Shown in pieces: positions 18,534 through 26,601 of a stretch of 64,000 bases of DNA. The stretch spans positions 372,001 through 436,000 of the forward strand of contig CAWEWH010000005.1 of the NCBI GenBank assembly GCA_963812775.1. The letters are read 5' to 3'. The notes under the pieces were generated by a model. The model saw nothing but the letters and a program-made list of their open reading frames with translations, was not told the DNA's origin and did not search any database. This stretch comes from CAWEWH01 sp963812775 (lineage in GTDB: Bacteria > Pseudomonadota > Alphaproteobacteria > Rhizobiales > Beijerinckiaceae). Both the position numbers and the translations under genes were made by a program. Position 1 is the first letter of the stretch; each line of letters begins with the position of its first letter.

Positions 18534-19154
18534 CTAAACCGTGCCGCTCGTGAGACCCCGGACCGCGACCCGCACCAGGTTGCTCAGGCGCTGGTCCTGG
18601 GGGCCACGCGGGCGGGCGCCGTCGAGCCGGATCGACGACGGATGCGTGTAGCGGTGGAACGTATCGATGAGCAGCGACAGGGCCGCTTCCCGGTCGCGGG
18701 GCTCGAAGGCGCCAACCGCGATGCCTTCGTCGAGGACGCGCGCCACGAAGGTACGGACCCGGCCGCGGTGGCGGCGCGCCACGCCGCGATTGTCTTCCAC
18801 TGCCGCCGCGAACAGGTCGAAGACCGGCCGATCGCTCTCGAAGAGATCGCGATAGGCTCGCGCCAGGGCGAGCACCATGCGCTCGAGCTTGTCGTCGACA
18901 GGATCGGGCGCGCCGGCGATGTCCGACAGCAGCCTCTCGATCGGCTTCAGCGCCGCTCCAGCGACGGCGTCGAGCAGCGCCTCCTTGGACGCGAAATAGC
19001 GATAGACGTTGGCGTGCGTCATGCCGGCTTCCTCGGCCACCGCCACGACGGTGAGCCGTCGGCTGCCAAAGCGCCGCACGTGGTCGCTGGCGATGGCGAG
19101 AAGCCGCGCATCGGCCGCGCCGGTCCGCTCGACGGGGCGCGGCGCCGCGCTCAT
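18534..19154 (-). CDS. TetR/AcrR-family transcriptional regulator
   Basis: This 206-residue repressor has the N-terminal helix-turn-helix RLTVVAVAEEAGMTHANVYRYFASKEALLDAV (residues about 30-60). The C-terminal part (FRERSDRPVFDLFAAAVEDN region) is helical and of the ligand-binding type; its effector cannot be read from sequence. The ATG overlaps the zapE stop by four bases (ATGA), so it is probably cotranslated with zapE. The true start is the one giving MSAAPRPVERTG; a much longer open frame upstream is antiparallel noise. The TTACA-N5-TGTAA repeat at 18511 just past its stop is a possible target. Confidence 0.85.
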   Translation of the reverse strand: MSAAPRPVERTGAADARLLAIASDHVRRFGSRRLTVVAVAEEAGMTHANVYRYFASKEALLDAVAGAALKPIERLLSDIAGAPDPVDDKLERMVLALARAYRDLFESDRPVFDLFAAAVEDNRGVARRHRGRVRTFVARVLDEGIAVGAFEPRDREAALSLLIDTFHRYTHPSSIRLDGARPRGPQDQRLSNLVRVAVRGLTSGTV

Positions 19155-20359
19155 GTCTCGACCAGCCCTTCGGTTGCGCCGGAGGCGACCGAATTGGCGT
19201 CGCCATGCGCCAGCGCCAGATATTCGCCAGACCGCATCTCGATGAGCCGCGAGGCGGTGCGCTCGAACTCGAAGACTTCCACGCCGTCGGTGGCGCGATA
19301 GAGCGCGTTGGCTTCGGCCGCCGCCGAGGCGAGCAGCTTCACGCGCCGGTCGTAGAAGGTGTCGATCAGGATGATGAAGCGCTTGGCCTCGTTGCGGCGC
19401 TCGAGGTCCATCACCGGAATGTCCTCGACGATGATGGTGTGGAACTCGTCCGCGATGGCGAGATAGTCGGAAGCGCCGTAGGGCTTGGCGCACAGATCGC
19501 GGAAGGAAAAGCGCGCCACGCCGCCGGCCGCCTGCGGCACATCGACGGCGTGGCCCTTGACCATGAGACGCGTGGGCTTGCCGCGTTGCGCGCCGGTGAG
19601 CCGCTGGAACGACCGGTCGAGGGCCGCCTTGGCGGCGGCATTGGCCGGCACGTGATAGACCGGCGAGCCGGCGAGCTTTTCCAGGCGAAAATCGGTGCGC
19701 GCCTCGAGCGCCGACACGTCGAGGCGCTCCATGAACAGCGCGATGAACGGCAGGAACAGCGCCCGGTTGAGCCCGCCTTCATAGAGCCGGGTGGGCTCGA
19801 CATTCGAGGTCGCGACCACGGTGACGCCGTTCTCGAACAGCGCCTTGAACAGGCGCCCGAGGATCATGGCGTCGGCGATGTCGACGACCGCGAACTCGTC
19901 AAAGCACAGAAGATGCGTCTCGTCCGCGAGCTCGTCCGCCACTTCCGGTATGGGGTCGGTGTCCTTCTCCTCGCCGCGCTTGACGCGCTGCCGGAAGGCA
20001 AAGATGCGCTCGTGCACGTCGGCCATGAAGGCGTGGAAATGCACGCGGCGCTTGCGCTTCATGGGCACCGCATCGAAGAACAGATCCATCAGCATGGTCT
20101 TCCCGCGGCCCACCGCGCCCCAGACGTAGAGGCCCTTGAGCGGCTCGGCGTTGCGCTCGCGGCTGCCGAACAGCCAGCCGAGCGCGCTGCCCTTGCGGGC
20201 AAGGCGCCGCGCGGCGAGACGCTCCGCCAAGGCGTCGAGCTTGGCGACAAGGCGCATCTGCGCCGCGTCGGGCTCGATGGCGCCCGACGCCACGAGGGCC
20301 TCGTAGCGCTGTCTCACGGGGGCGGGTCTGTGGATGAGGTCCTCGGATGGCGGCGTCAC
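19151..20359 (-). CDS. zapE: Cell division protein ZapE (AFG1-type ATPase)
   Basis: This is an AAA-like ATPase of the AFG1/ZapE family, about 402 residues, which in proteobacteria acts on the FtsZ ring. Its mitochondrial relative handles membrane proteins. Walker A is VWGAVGRGKTMLMDLF, followed by family marks RRVHFHAFM and the Walker B HLLCFDEFAVVDIADAMIL. ATSNVEPTRLYEGGLNR and FEFERTASRLIEM are also characteristic. The start is uncertain: a GTG at 20359 gives VTPPSEDLIHRP, and a TTG at 20401 is open too. In many alphaproteobacteria zapE sits beside mdh-suc, as here. Confidence 0.92.
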   Translation of the reverse strand: MTPPSEDLIHRPAPVRQRYEALVASGAIEPDAAQMRLVAKLDALAERLAARRLARKGSALGWLFGSRERNAEPLKGLYVWGAVGRGKTMLMDLFFDAVPMKRKRRVHFHAFMADVHERIFAFRQRVKRGEEKDTDPIPEVADELADETHLLCFDEFAVVDIADAMILGRLFKALFENGVTVVATSNVEPTRLYEGGLNRALFLPFIALFMERLDVSALEARTDFRLEKLAGSPVYHVPANAAAKAALDRSFQRLTGAQRGKPTRLMVKGHAVDVPQAAGGVARFSFRDLCAKPYGASDYLAIADEFHTIIVEDIPVMDLERRNEAKRFIILIDTFYDRRVKLLASAAAEANALYRATDGVEVFEFERTASRLIEMRSGEYLALAHGDANSVASGATEGLVET

Positions 20360-20408
20360 GGGGGAGCCATTACCCGCTTCGCGGCGGGGCGACAATTGCA
20401 AGGAGTTG

Positions 20409-21317
20409 TCAGGCTATGTCCGACTTCAAGTTTCGGTGGCCTGCCACGGCTCTCTCTATCCAAGAGGCCGCCGCCGAAATCCGACCGAGTTCGGCGTCGT
20501 CGGCGTGCGTCAACAGCCAAATCTCGCGACGAGGCAACGGTCCGCCGTTGTTGGCGTCTGACACGAGCCGGTGCAGCCGCGCGTCGCGGCCAGCAACCAC
20601 AATAGGCAGGAGGGTCTTCCCCAGTCCCGCAACGGCTGCTTCCAGCGCCGTCTCTGCATCATGCACGCGCAGCCCCGAGACCCCGCCGCTGACACCATTG
20701 GCAGCCCTTGCTATCCACTTCGCCTGGGGCAAGTGGGACATCACATCCTCGTATGTGATCCAAGGCAGCCGTCTGGTCTCACGCGGGCTAAGTCCGGCTG
20801 CAGCATAGGCGCCGTATGGGAGGTCCCCGATCCGCCGCACTCTGACCCTCGCTCCCCCGGTCGAAGGACGCGCAAGACGAACAGCGATGTCTGCCTCCCG
20901 GCGCGTGAGGCTGAGGTCACGGCTTTCCGGTATCAGTTCGATGATCAGTCCCGGATGGTGCTTGAGCAGGCTACCCGCGGCCCTGGCCAACAGACGATTG
21001 ATCAGGATTGGCACTGAGGTGATGCGAACCGCGCCGCGAACCGGAAGACGGTCGGCGCCAACGACGTCGCTGATGGCGCGAAAATGCTGCTCCATCGCTT
21101 CGGTGCGTTGGGCCACCAGCTCGCCGGCATGGGTGAGGCTGAGCCTGTCGGCTCCCCGACGCTGCACGAGCTGCGCGCGCAGGGCGGCCTGAAGAGCCGC
21201 GAGTCGGCGCGATACCGTGGTGTCGTCGACACCGAGCAGACGCGCGGCGGCAGCAAGGGTCTGCCCTCGCCGCACGGCGAGCAGATATCGGAGATCGTTC
21301 CAATTTGGACGCCGCAT
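20409..21317 (-). CDS. LysR-family transcriptional regulator
   Basis: This 302-residue regulator has the winged helix-turn-helix NWNDLRYLLAVRRGQTLAAA and AARLLGVDDTTVSRRLAALQ at residues 4-45. The effector domain contains VRGAVRITSVPILINRLLA and RREADIAVRLARP. It is divergent from the YciI-like gene, with a 76-bp gap holding a perfect inverted repeat directly at its start codon (21318-21340). The usual LysR arrangement makes the YciI-like gene the likely target. The signal ligand is not evident. Confidence 0.88.
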   Translation of the reverse strand: MRRPNWNDLRYLLAVRRGQTLAAAARLLGVDDTTVSRRLAALQAALRAQLVQRRGADRLSLTHAGELVAQRTEAMEQHFRAISDVVGADRLPVRGAVRITSVPILINRLLARAAGSLLKHHPGLIIELIPESRDLSLTRREADIAVRLARPSTGGARVRVRRIGDLPYGAYAAAGLSPRETRRLPWITYEDVMSHLPQAKWIARAANGVSGGVSGLRVHDAETALEAAVAGLGKTLLPIVVAGRDARLHRLVSDANNGGPLPRREIWLLTHADDAELGRISAAASWIERAVAGHRNLKSDIA

Positions 21318-21340
21318 GTTTGCAGACTAAAGCTGCAAAC
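21318..21340. promoter_or_regulatory. Perfect inverted repeat, candidate LysR box
   Basis: GTTTGCAG and CTGCAAAC are exact mates with a 7-bp spacer, ending directly at the LysR start codon. It contains the T-N11-A core usual for LysR sites. It is the only strong dyad in the divergent region, so autoregulation with control of the neighbour at 21394 is the straightforward reading. Confidence 0.55.
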
Positions 21341-21393
21341 CTTCGCCTTCAATCTGCGGCGATACGGATCAGACTGGCGCTCAGCTTGGGAGG

Positions 21394-21705
21394 ATGAACG
21401 CCGTGAAGTTTGTTGTGCTGTTCGAAGACAACCCGGCAGCGGGCACTGACGTGCGAACACGGCTCATGCCGGAACATCTCGCCTTCCTGGAACGCAACGC
21501 GGTCAACGTCCGGGCAGCGGGTCCCCTGCGGACGACAGATGGTCAGGGTGCGGGCGGCCTTTGGGTCGTCGAAGCTGGCGATGCATCGGAGGTCGATCTG
21601 CTCGTGAAGAGCGATCCGTTTTGGGTCACCGGACTGCGCAAGTCGGTGCGCATTCTTCGGTGGGCTCAGGTCTACGCTGAGGGTCGACGCCTTGTCGTGC
21701 GGTAA
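21394..21705 (+). CDS. YciI-like (YCII-domain) small protein
   Basis: This 103-residue ferredoxin-fold protein resembles the YciI family. It has an N-terminal strand KFVVLFEDNP, the segment RTRLMPEHLAFLERNAVNVRAA split over a helix, and the C-terminal DPFWVTGLRKSVRILRWAQVYA. YciI proteins are often fused to or placed beside catabolic enzymes and sigma factors, and their chemistry is poorly defined. The AGCTTGGGAGG upstream is a good ribosome site. It is read divergently from the LysR gene and is its likely target. Confidence 0.75.
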   Translation: MNAVKFVVLFEDNPAAGTDVRTRLMPEHLAFLERNAVNVRAAGPLRTTDGQGAGGLWVVEAGDASEVDLLVKSDPFWVTGLRKSVRILRWAQVYAEGRRLVVR

Positions 21706-21744
21706 CGCGGCGGGGCGCTTTCAGCGAGCCCAGCATCGGCCAGA

Positions 21745-22371
21745 CTAGGTCATCGCCCGCGGCATCAAGTCGTAGGGGTGCCGCCAGCCAGGCAGCGCCG
21801 CGACGCGGTCGGCCCAGGCGTTGAGATGACCGTAAGGGGCGCGGTCGAGCCCCGTCTCCTCGCGGTAGTAGACGTAGCCGGCGAGCGACAGGTCGGCGAT
21901 CGTCGGTCGATCGCCGACGAGGAACGGCTGCCGGGCGAGATGCTTGTCGACGATGCCGTAGGCACCCTTGACGCGATCGCGCATGAACGCCGTCACTGGG
22001 CTCTCGCCGCTCTTCTGCAAGCCGACGAGAAAGCGGAGCGTGGCGAAGTAGCTGGTGAACTTGTGGTTGTCGAACAAGATCCAGCGCAAGATCTCGAGGC
22101 GCTCGCGCTCGTCCTTGGGTCCGAAGCGGCCGGTGCACTCGGCGAGCCAGGTGAGGATGACGCCGCTTTGCGTCATCCGCTCACCCGCATGCTCGAGAAC
22201 CGGCGCCTCGCCCATTTCGTTGATGTCGCCGCGGTAGGCGTCGGCGCGCGTCTCGCCCTTGAAGAAATCGACGAGCCGCGGCTCCCAGTCGAGACCGCAG
22301 AGCTGCAGCATCAGCGCGACTTTGTAGGAATTGCCGGATTCGCCGAAGCAATAGAGCCGATAGTCCGCCAC
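21745..22371 (-). CDS. Glutathione S-transferase family protein
   Basis: This protein of about 208 residues has the GST fold. The N-terminal thioredoxin domain is YRLYCFGESGNSYKVALMLQ, with Ser in the catalytic-loop region. GEAPVLEHAGERMTQSGVIL carries the cis-Pro and the glutathione-binding Glu/Gln-Ser. The C-terminal helical domain has ARQPFLVGDRPTIADLSLAG. The GTG at 22371 with GGGAG seven bases upstream gives the family N-terminus; an ATG at 22446 would add 25 unrelated residues. The substrate is not predictable. Confidence 0.85.
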   Translation of the reverse strand: MADYRLYCFGESGNSYKVALMLQLCGLDWEPRLVDFFKGETRADAYRGDINEMGEAPVLEHAGERMTQSGVILTWLAECTGRFGPKDERERLEILRWILFDNHKFTSYFATLRFLVGLQKSGESPVTAFMRDRVKGAYGIVDKHLARQPFLVGDRPTIADLSLAGYVYYREETGLDRAPYGHLNAWADRVAALPGWRHPYDLMPRAMT

Positions 22372-22530
22372 CTGCTTCTCCCTTGCCGCGGCGATGATGC
22401 CGGGCGCCGACCCGCTGCACAAACCATCATCAGTGAAGCCATTCATCAGGCTCTTGAATTTCTATGTTGCAGTGCACAAATGAGCTTTGTCAAGGGAGTG
22501 CCGTCCGGAGCGACCGAAAGGAAAAACAAT

Positions 22531-23115
22531 ATGGCGAGCCGCCGACCCGGCAGCATCCGAAAACTCTTCGCCACCGACCTGCCGCTGTTTCGCGACCACC
22601 TTGTGCGCCTGGATATGGAGACCCGCCACAACCGCTTCGTCACCGCGGTCAACGACGTGTTCCTCACGCAATATGCCGAGCGCTGCTTCGCGACCGATGC
22701 CGTCGTGTTCGGCTATATGGAAGACGGGCTGGTGCGGGGCGCCGCCGAGCTGCATCCCCTCGACGGCGACGACGACTCGTCCGCCGAGGCGGCCTTCAGC
22801 GTCGAGCCGCAGTTGCGCCGCCACGCCATCGGCACGGCGCTGTTTCGGCGGCTGATCACCAGGGCGCGCAATCGCGGCGTGCGGCGCCTGCGTATCAACT
22901 GTCTCGCGCAAAACGACGCCATGCTGGCGCTGGCGCGCAAGTTCCCGATCAAGCTGTCCTTCGACCGCTGGCAGCTTGTCGGCGATCTCGAGCCGCAACC
23001 GGCGACGCCGGCCACGCTCTATGTCGAGGCGATGGACGATGTGCGCGGCTTCGTGACGGCCGGGCTCAGCGTCATGCGGCGCGGCTGGAGCGAGCCCGCA
23101 ATGCTTCGGGTGTGA
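22531..23115 (+). CDS. GNAT-family N-acetyltransferase
   Basis: This 194-residue acetyltransferase has the acetyl-CoA-binding region AAFSVEPQLRRHAIGTALFRRL followed by ITRARNRGVRRLRINCL. The loop is R-RHAIGTAL instead of the common R/Q-x-x-G-x-G/A, a mild variation seen in this family. The start ATG follows AAAGGA at good spacing; frames further upstream have no such signal. The acyl acceptor is unknown. It stands alone, divergent from the GST gene. Confidence 0.8.
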   Translation: MASRRPGSIRKLFATDLPLFRDHLVRLDMETRHNRFVTAVNDVFLTQYAERCFATDAVVFGYMEDGLVRGAAELHPLDGDDDSSAEAAFSVEPQLRRHAIGTALFRRLITRARNRGVRRLRINCLAQNDAMLALARKFPIKLSFDRWQLVGDLEPQPATPATLYVEAMDDVRGFVTAGLSVMRRGWSEPAMLRV

Positions 23116-23130
23116 GCCGTGAGCTTGTCG

Positions 23131-23707
23131 TCAGCGCGTCAGCGTCAGCGGCGCGCCGGATTTGGCGAGGCTGCCGCTGAAACTGTCGCCGCCACCGCGC
23201 AGCCGCGCCACGACGCCGCCGCGAGCATAGAGGAACACCTCGCCGTCCCGCAGCTCCCAGGCGTTGATGGACGAGAGCTCGCGGCTGGCGCAGCCCGACG
23301 CGCTGGCGCGATAGAGATCGAGCGCCGGCGTCGAGGCAAGCACGACACGGCAGGAGGCGCCGGACGCTTCCTGGGCCCGCCAGGAGCCGGTGGCCGCGGT
23401 CCGCGACGGGCGCTGCGGCGGATCGCTGAACGAGGGTTGTTGCGGCACCTGCTGCTGCAGCGGCGGCTGTCCGCCCATGTCCCGCGGCGCATCGAGGGGT
23501 GCCGCTTCGATGCGGCCACGTGGCTGGCTCGAACTCGAGGGGCTCGTCGTCCGGCAGCGGCTCGGCCCGGGCCATCTCCCGCGGCCCCGCCGCCTGCATG
23601 GTTGGCGAGTTGAAGCGCTCGGAAACACAGCCGCCGAGCAGCATCGCAACGCATGCCGTGGCGGCGAGTCGTCTCGTCGCCCGGGGCCGTTCGCGCAAAG
23701 CGCTCAT
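23131..23707 (-). pseudogene. Omp19-like outer-membrane lipoprotein with Inh domain, frameshifted
   Basis: Two frames together give one protein like Brucella Omp19. Frame 1 encodes the start MSALRERPRATRRLAATACV, a lipobox LLGGC and a Pro/Glu-rich linker to PLEFEPA. Frame 2 continues GRIEAAPLDAPRDMGG, a Gln/Pro stretch and the protease-inhibitor-type (Inh) domain TGSWRAQEASGASCRVVL ... NAWELRDGEVFLYARGG. The frames join near 23520, where a surplus C in CCAGCC would explain the break. The total of 577 nt is 3n+1, giving 191 residues when corrected. It is either a sequence error or a recent mutation. Omp19 protects against proteases in Brucella; the same role here is inference. Confidence 0.7.
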
Positions 23708-23825
23708 TCTCATGTCTCCAAGCCCCCGCCATGGCGTCGGCAACGACCGTGGCGGCTTCATGGCATTTTGCCCTGATTCTGCCCAGAGGAGCGTGAAGCG
23801 GAGCGCGGGCCGTCCGCCCGCGAGG

Positions 23826-24212
23826 CTACGCCGGGGCGTGGCAGACGGCCTCGACATTGTGGCCGTCGGGGTCGAGCACGAAGGCGCCGTAGTAGTTGGG
23901 ATGGTACTGGGGCCGCAATCCCGGCCCGCCATTGTCCTTGCCGCCCGCCGCCATGGCCGCCTTGTAGAAGGCGTCGACGGTCTTGCGGTCATCGGCCGTG
24001 AACGCGAGATGCACGCCCGGCGCCATCTTGGCGCCCTGCGCGATCCAGAAATCCGGTTTTGGCGCGCGGCCGAAGCCGGCGACCCCGTTGGGGCCCTTCT
24101 CGGCGATGGGAAATTCCATCAGCACGGTGTAGCCGAGCGGCGCCAGCGCCTTCTCGTAGAAGGCTCGCGCCTTGGCGAAATCGGACACCTGGATGCCGAC
24201 GTGATCGAGCAT
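23826..24212 (-). CDS. VOC-family protein (glyoxalase/dioxygenase fold)
   Basis: This 128-residue protein of the vicinal-oxygen-chelate superfamily has a single module. It runs MLDHVGIQVSDFAKARAFYE with a metal-ligand-type His4, then GVHLAFTADDRKTVDAFYKA with a second His, and ends NYYGAFVLDPDGHNVEAVCH, with the usual DPDGxxxE. Metal ligands of the family are therefore retained. Substrates in this family vary widely and cannot be assigned. It stands alone, co-directional with the carotenoid oxygenase downstream of that gene. Confidence 0.85.
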   Translation of the reverse strand: MLDHVGIQVSDFAKARAFYEKALAPLGYTVLMEFPIAEKGPNGVAGFGRAPKPDFWIAQGAKMAPGVHLAFTADDRKTVDAFYKAAMAAGGKDNGGPGLRPQYHPNYYGAFVLDPDGHNVEAVCHAPA

Positions 24213-24281
24213 GAAGACACCTCCGCGTTATGGCCGTTCTGGGCCATCGTCCTCTTCGCAGCCCCTTGTGGCAAGACGTCG

Positions 24282-25739
24282 TCAGGCGCTCGGCATCCAG
24301 TTGCCGTGGAATCCTTGCGGCACGCGCCGCGGCAATGCGATGCGCGCCACCGGCTTGGCTTCGATCCGCTGCGCGTCGAGGATGACGAGATCGCTGGCAG
24401 CGCGCGCCTGATCATACACGAAGCCGATGAGCCAGCCGTCGTCCTCGCCGGCCGCGCCGGCGGCCGGCACATGCACGAACTCGCTCGGCAAGCCGCCGTC
24501 GAAGGCATGGGCCGTGCTCCGGCCCGTCTTCAGGTCGTATTTGCGCACGGCTTGATGGCGCGCCGAGGCAACCAAGCCGCCGCTCTCCACCGCGTAGACG
24601 AAGTTGTGACGCTGGCCGGTGAGCCGCTCGTCGACGCGCGGAAACTCGATTGGCCTCTCGTCGAGGGTCTCCTCCTGCGCCTTGGCGGCGCCGGGAGCAA
24701 CGTGCCAGCGCCTGAGCGTCGCAGGCTCGAAAGTCGAGGCCGACGGTCCTTCGCGCCAGGCTTCGCGATACCAGGCGACATCGACGGTGATCGAGCCATC
24801 CGGCGCATCGAAGGCATTGGCCACGTGGAACACGTAGCAGGGTTCGATGTCGACGAAGCGCAGCGCCTCGAGGCCGGCGCCTCGCGGCAGGATGCCGAGC
24901 CGCGCCCCGTAGCTGTCGCTCCACTTGAACGGCATGGTGCCACGCATCGCCAGATCGAGATCGAACACGACCGGCAGGTCCATGAACACGACGTGGCCGG
25001 CCGTCAGCGCAAAATCGTGCATCATGGTGGCCGCCTTCACCGGAATTTCGAGGCTGCGCGTGAGCGCGCCTGTCGCGTCAGCCACGTGATAGGTGAGGAA
25101 GGGCGGCCGCGGGCTGTAGCCGAAGAAGTGCATCTCGCCGGTGAGCGGGCAGACCTTGGGATGGGCGGTGAAGGGCGTCTTGAGCTGCCCCGCGAAGTCG
25201 TGCAGCCCGACGGTCTCGAGCTCACGGTTCATTTGCATCGGCAGGGCGTTCTCGACCAGTGCCAGCATGCGGCCGGCATGGGCGACGATGTTGGTGTTGG
25301 CGACGCCGGAGCGGATGTCGAGGGGCGTTGGCGGCTCTCCCGCAAAGCGCCGCGTGCGCACCCAGCGATTGCGATACCACTCGGCTCGCCCCTGGCGCAG
25401 CGACACGCCATGCACCATGCCGTCGCCCAGGAACCAGTGGCCCGAATGGCCTTGGCGCGGATTGGCGCCGTTGCGCGCATAGAGACCGTTGAGCTCCGGC
25501 GGGATGGCGCCTTCGACCGGCAGCTCGAAAACCGTCACCTCCTCGCTGACCGGGGCGAAATTGCCCTTCACCCAAAAGGGCTCGCTCGACGGTGTGCCGC
25601 CCTGGCTGTAGGGCCCGTCCTGCGCCACGGCCGTGTCTGCGCCGACAGTGTTTGCGCCGACAGTGTTTGCGCCGACAGTGTTTGCGCCGACCGCCAAGCC
25701 GGCTGCGGCGCCCTTGAGCATGTCGCGACGGTTGAACAT
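24282..25739 (-). CDS. Carotenoid oxygenase family protein (apocarotenoid/stilbene-type), exported
   Basis: This 485-residue seven-bladed propeller enzyme of the RPE65/CCD family cleaves C=C bonds with a four-His iron site. The histidines fall in TAHPKVCPLTGEMHFF, MMHDFALTAGHVVF, CYVFHVANAFDAPDG and GFHGNWMPSA. LNGLYARNGANP and GHWFLGDGMVHGV mark the N-terminal blade. It starts with a Tat-like leader (FNRRDMLKGAAAG), unusual for an enzyme often cytoplasmic. The leader contains a 5-residue tandem repeat (see 25641-25690). It is divergent from the TetR gene at 25860, with two operator-like dyads between. Confidence 0.85.
   Translation of the reverse strand: MFNRRDMLKGAAAGLAVGANTVGANTVGANTVGADTAVAQDGPYSQGGTPSSEPFWVKGNFAPVSEEVTVFELPVEGAIPPELNGLYARNGANPRQGHSGHWFLGDGMVHGVSLRQGRAEWYRNRWVRTRRFAGEPPTPLDIRSGVANTNIVAHAGRMLALVENALPMQMNRELETVGLHDFAGQLKTPFTAHPKVCPLTGEMHFFGYSPRPPFLTYHVADATGALTRSLEIPVKAATMMHDFALTAGHVVFMDLPVVFDLDLAMRGTMPFKWSDSYGARLGILPRGAGLEALRFVDIEPCYVFHVANAFDAPDGSITVDVAWYREAWREGPSASTFEPATLRRWHVAPGAAKAQEETLDERPIEFPRVDERLTGQRHNFVYAVESGGLVASARHQAVRKYDLKTGRSTAHAFDGGLPSEFVHVPAAGAAGEDDGWLIGFVYDQARAASDLVILDAQRIEAKPVARIALPRRVPQGFHGNWMPSA
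25641..25690. repeat. In-frame 15-bp tandem repeat in the carotenoid oxygenase leader
   Basis: Three exact 15-bp units (25641-25655, 25656-25670, 25671-25685) with partial copies on both sides encode VGANT three times plus VGADT, directly after the hydrophobic core of the signal peptide. The length is a multiple of three, so copy number can change without a frameshift. Confidence 0.85.
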
Positions 25740-25791
25740 GGATGTCTCCTGTGACTGGTCCTGGCGGCCCGCCGAGGCGGTGTCGGCGGCA

Positions 25792-25811
25792 ATGTAAGCA
25801 CTGCGTACTTT
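25792..25811. promoter_or_regulatory. Second, weaker operator-like dyad
   Basis: ATGTA and TACTT are imperfect mates with the spacing GTA-N9-TAC, identical to the spacing in the perfect dyad at 25842-25862. The site lies closer to the carotenoid oxygenase start, so the two sites could serve the two divergent genes. Confidence 0.35.
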
Positions 25812-25841
25812 GCGCCATGATCTTTACCCTATCGCCGTCCT

Positions 25842-25862
25842 CATGTAAACAGCGATTACATG
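25842..25862. promoter_or_regulatory. Perfect inverted repeat at the TetR gene start, candidate operator
   Basis: CATGTAA and TTACATG are exact mates with a 7-bp spacer. The dyad overlaps the first ATG (25860) of the divergent TetR-family gene. Binding there would block its own translation start or promoter, a typical autorepressor position. Confidence 0.55.
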
Positions 25863-26504
25863 GCAATGGCGCAGCGCAAGGCGGCCTATCACCACGGCGA
25901 CCTGCGCCGGGCCCTGGTGGCGGTGGCGCTCGACCGGGTGCGGCGTGACGGCGCCGAGGCCTTCAGCCTGCGCGAGGCAGCCCGCGACGTTGGCGTCACG
26001 TCGGGCGCCGCCTACAAGCATTTCGCCGACAGGGACGCGCTGCTGGGCGCCACCGCGGCGGAGGGCTTCAAGCTCTTGGCGGCGCGCACGCAGCGCGCCA
26101 CCGCCGGCCTCAACGCCGAGGAACGGCTCGCCGCATCGGGCCGCGCCTATATCGACTTCGCGTCGGACGAGCCGCGCCTGTTCAAGCTGATGTTCAGCCG
26201 CTTTGGCGCGTGGCAGGAGTGTGACACGGGTGCCGCGCGCGCGGCGGGCCCGCATGAGCCGGACGCCCCGCCCCCCGCCTTCGAGCAGCTCCGGCAAGCC
26301 GTCGCCGAGGTGACGCGCGTTGCCCCCGAGGCTGTCGACCCGGACCTGCTCGCCGCCGCCTGGAGCCTTGTCCACGGCGCCGCCTCGCTCATCACCGATG
26401 GCGTCTGGACGAAGCGCGATCCGCGTGCCGCGGCGGCCCTGCGCGCCTCGCGACGCCTGTTCGCGCCCGCCCCGGCGGCGCGCAGCGAGTCACGCAAGCG
26501 CTAG
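25860..26504 (+). CDS. TetR/AcrR-family transcriptional regulator
   Basis: This 214-residue regulator has the N-terminal helix-turn-helix GDLRRALVAVALDRV then FSLREAARDVGVTSGAAYKH with FADRDALLGATAA. The C-terminal part with AAAWSLVHGAASLITDGVW is of the WHG type found in many TetR-like regulators. Two ATGs lie close (25860 and 25866); the second leaves the dyad wholly upstream. It is divergent from the carotenoid oxygenase, which is its probable target. It ends in a repeat that overlaps its stop codon. Confidence 0.88.
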   Translation: MAMAQRKAAYHHGDLRRALVAVALDRVRRDGAEAFSLREAARDVGVTSGAAYKHFADRDALLGATAAEGFKLLAARTQRATAGLNAEERLAASGRAYIDFASDEPRLFKLMFSRFGAWQECDTGAARAAGPHEPDAPPPAFEQLRQAVAEVTRVAPEAVDPDLLAAAWSLVHGAASLITDGVWTKRDPRAAAALRASRRLFAPAPAARSESRKR

Positions 26505-26600
26505 AGCGCGCTGCGTTTAGGTGCAATCGCATCGCGTTCTAGAGTTTTGGATTTTGCGCATGATCTTATCCGAAACCGCGCACACTTTTCGGGATCATGC
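26503..26600. repeat. Two-part Hyphomicrobiales intergenic repeat
   Basis: The first part pairs AGAGCGCG with CGCGTTCT. The second part starts GCATGATC and ends GATCATGC, with CCGAAA/TTTTCGG inside. The same two-part element is found at 61338-61430, and partial forms at 39520-39563 and 38452-38570. It overlaps the TetR stop codon (TAG inside CTAGAG) and ends 2 bp before the next gene's stop, so it sits exactly between convergent genes and may terminate both. Confidence 0.75.
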
Positions 26601-26601
26601 G

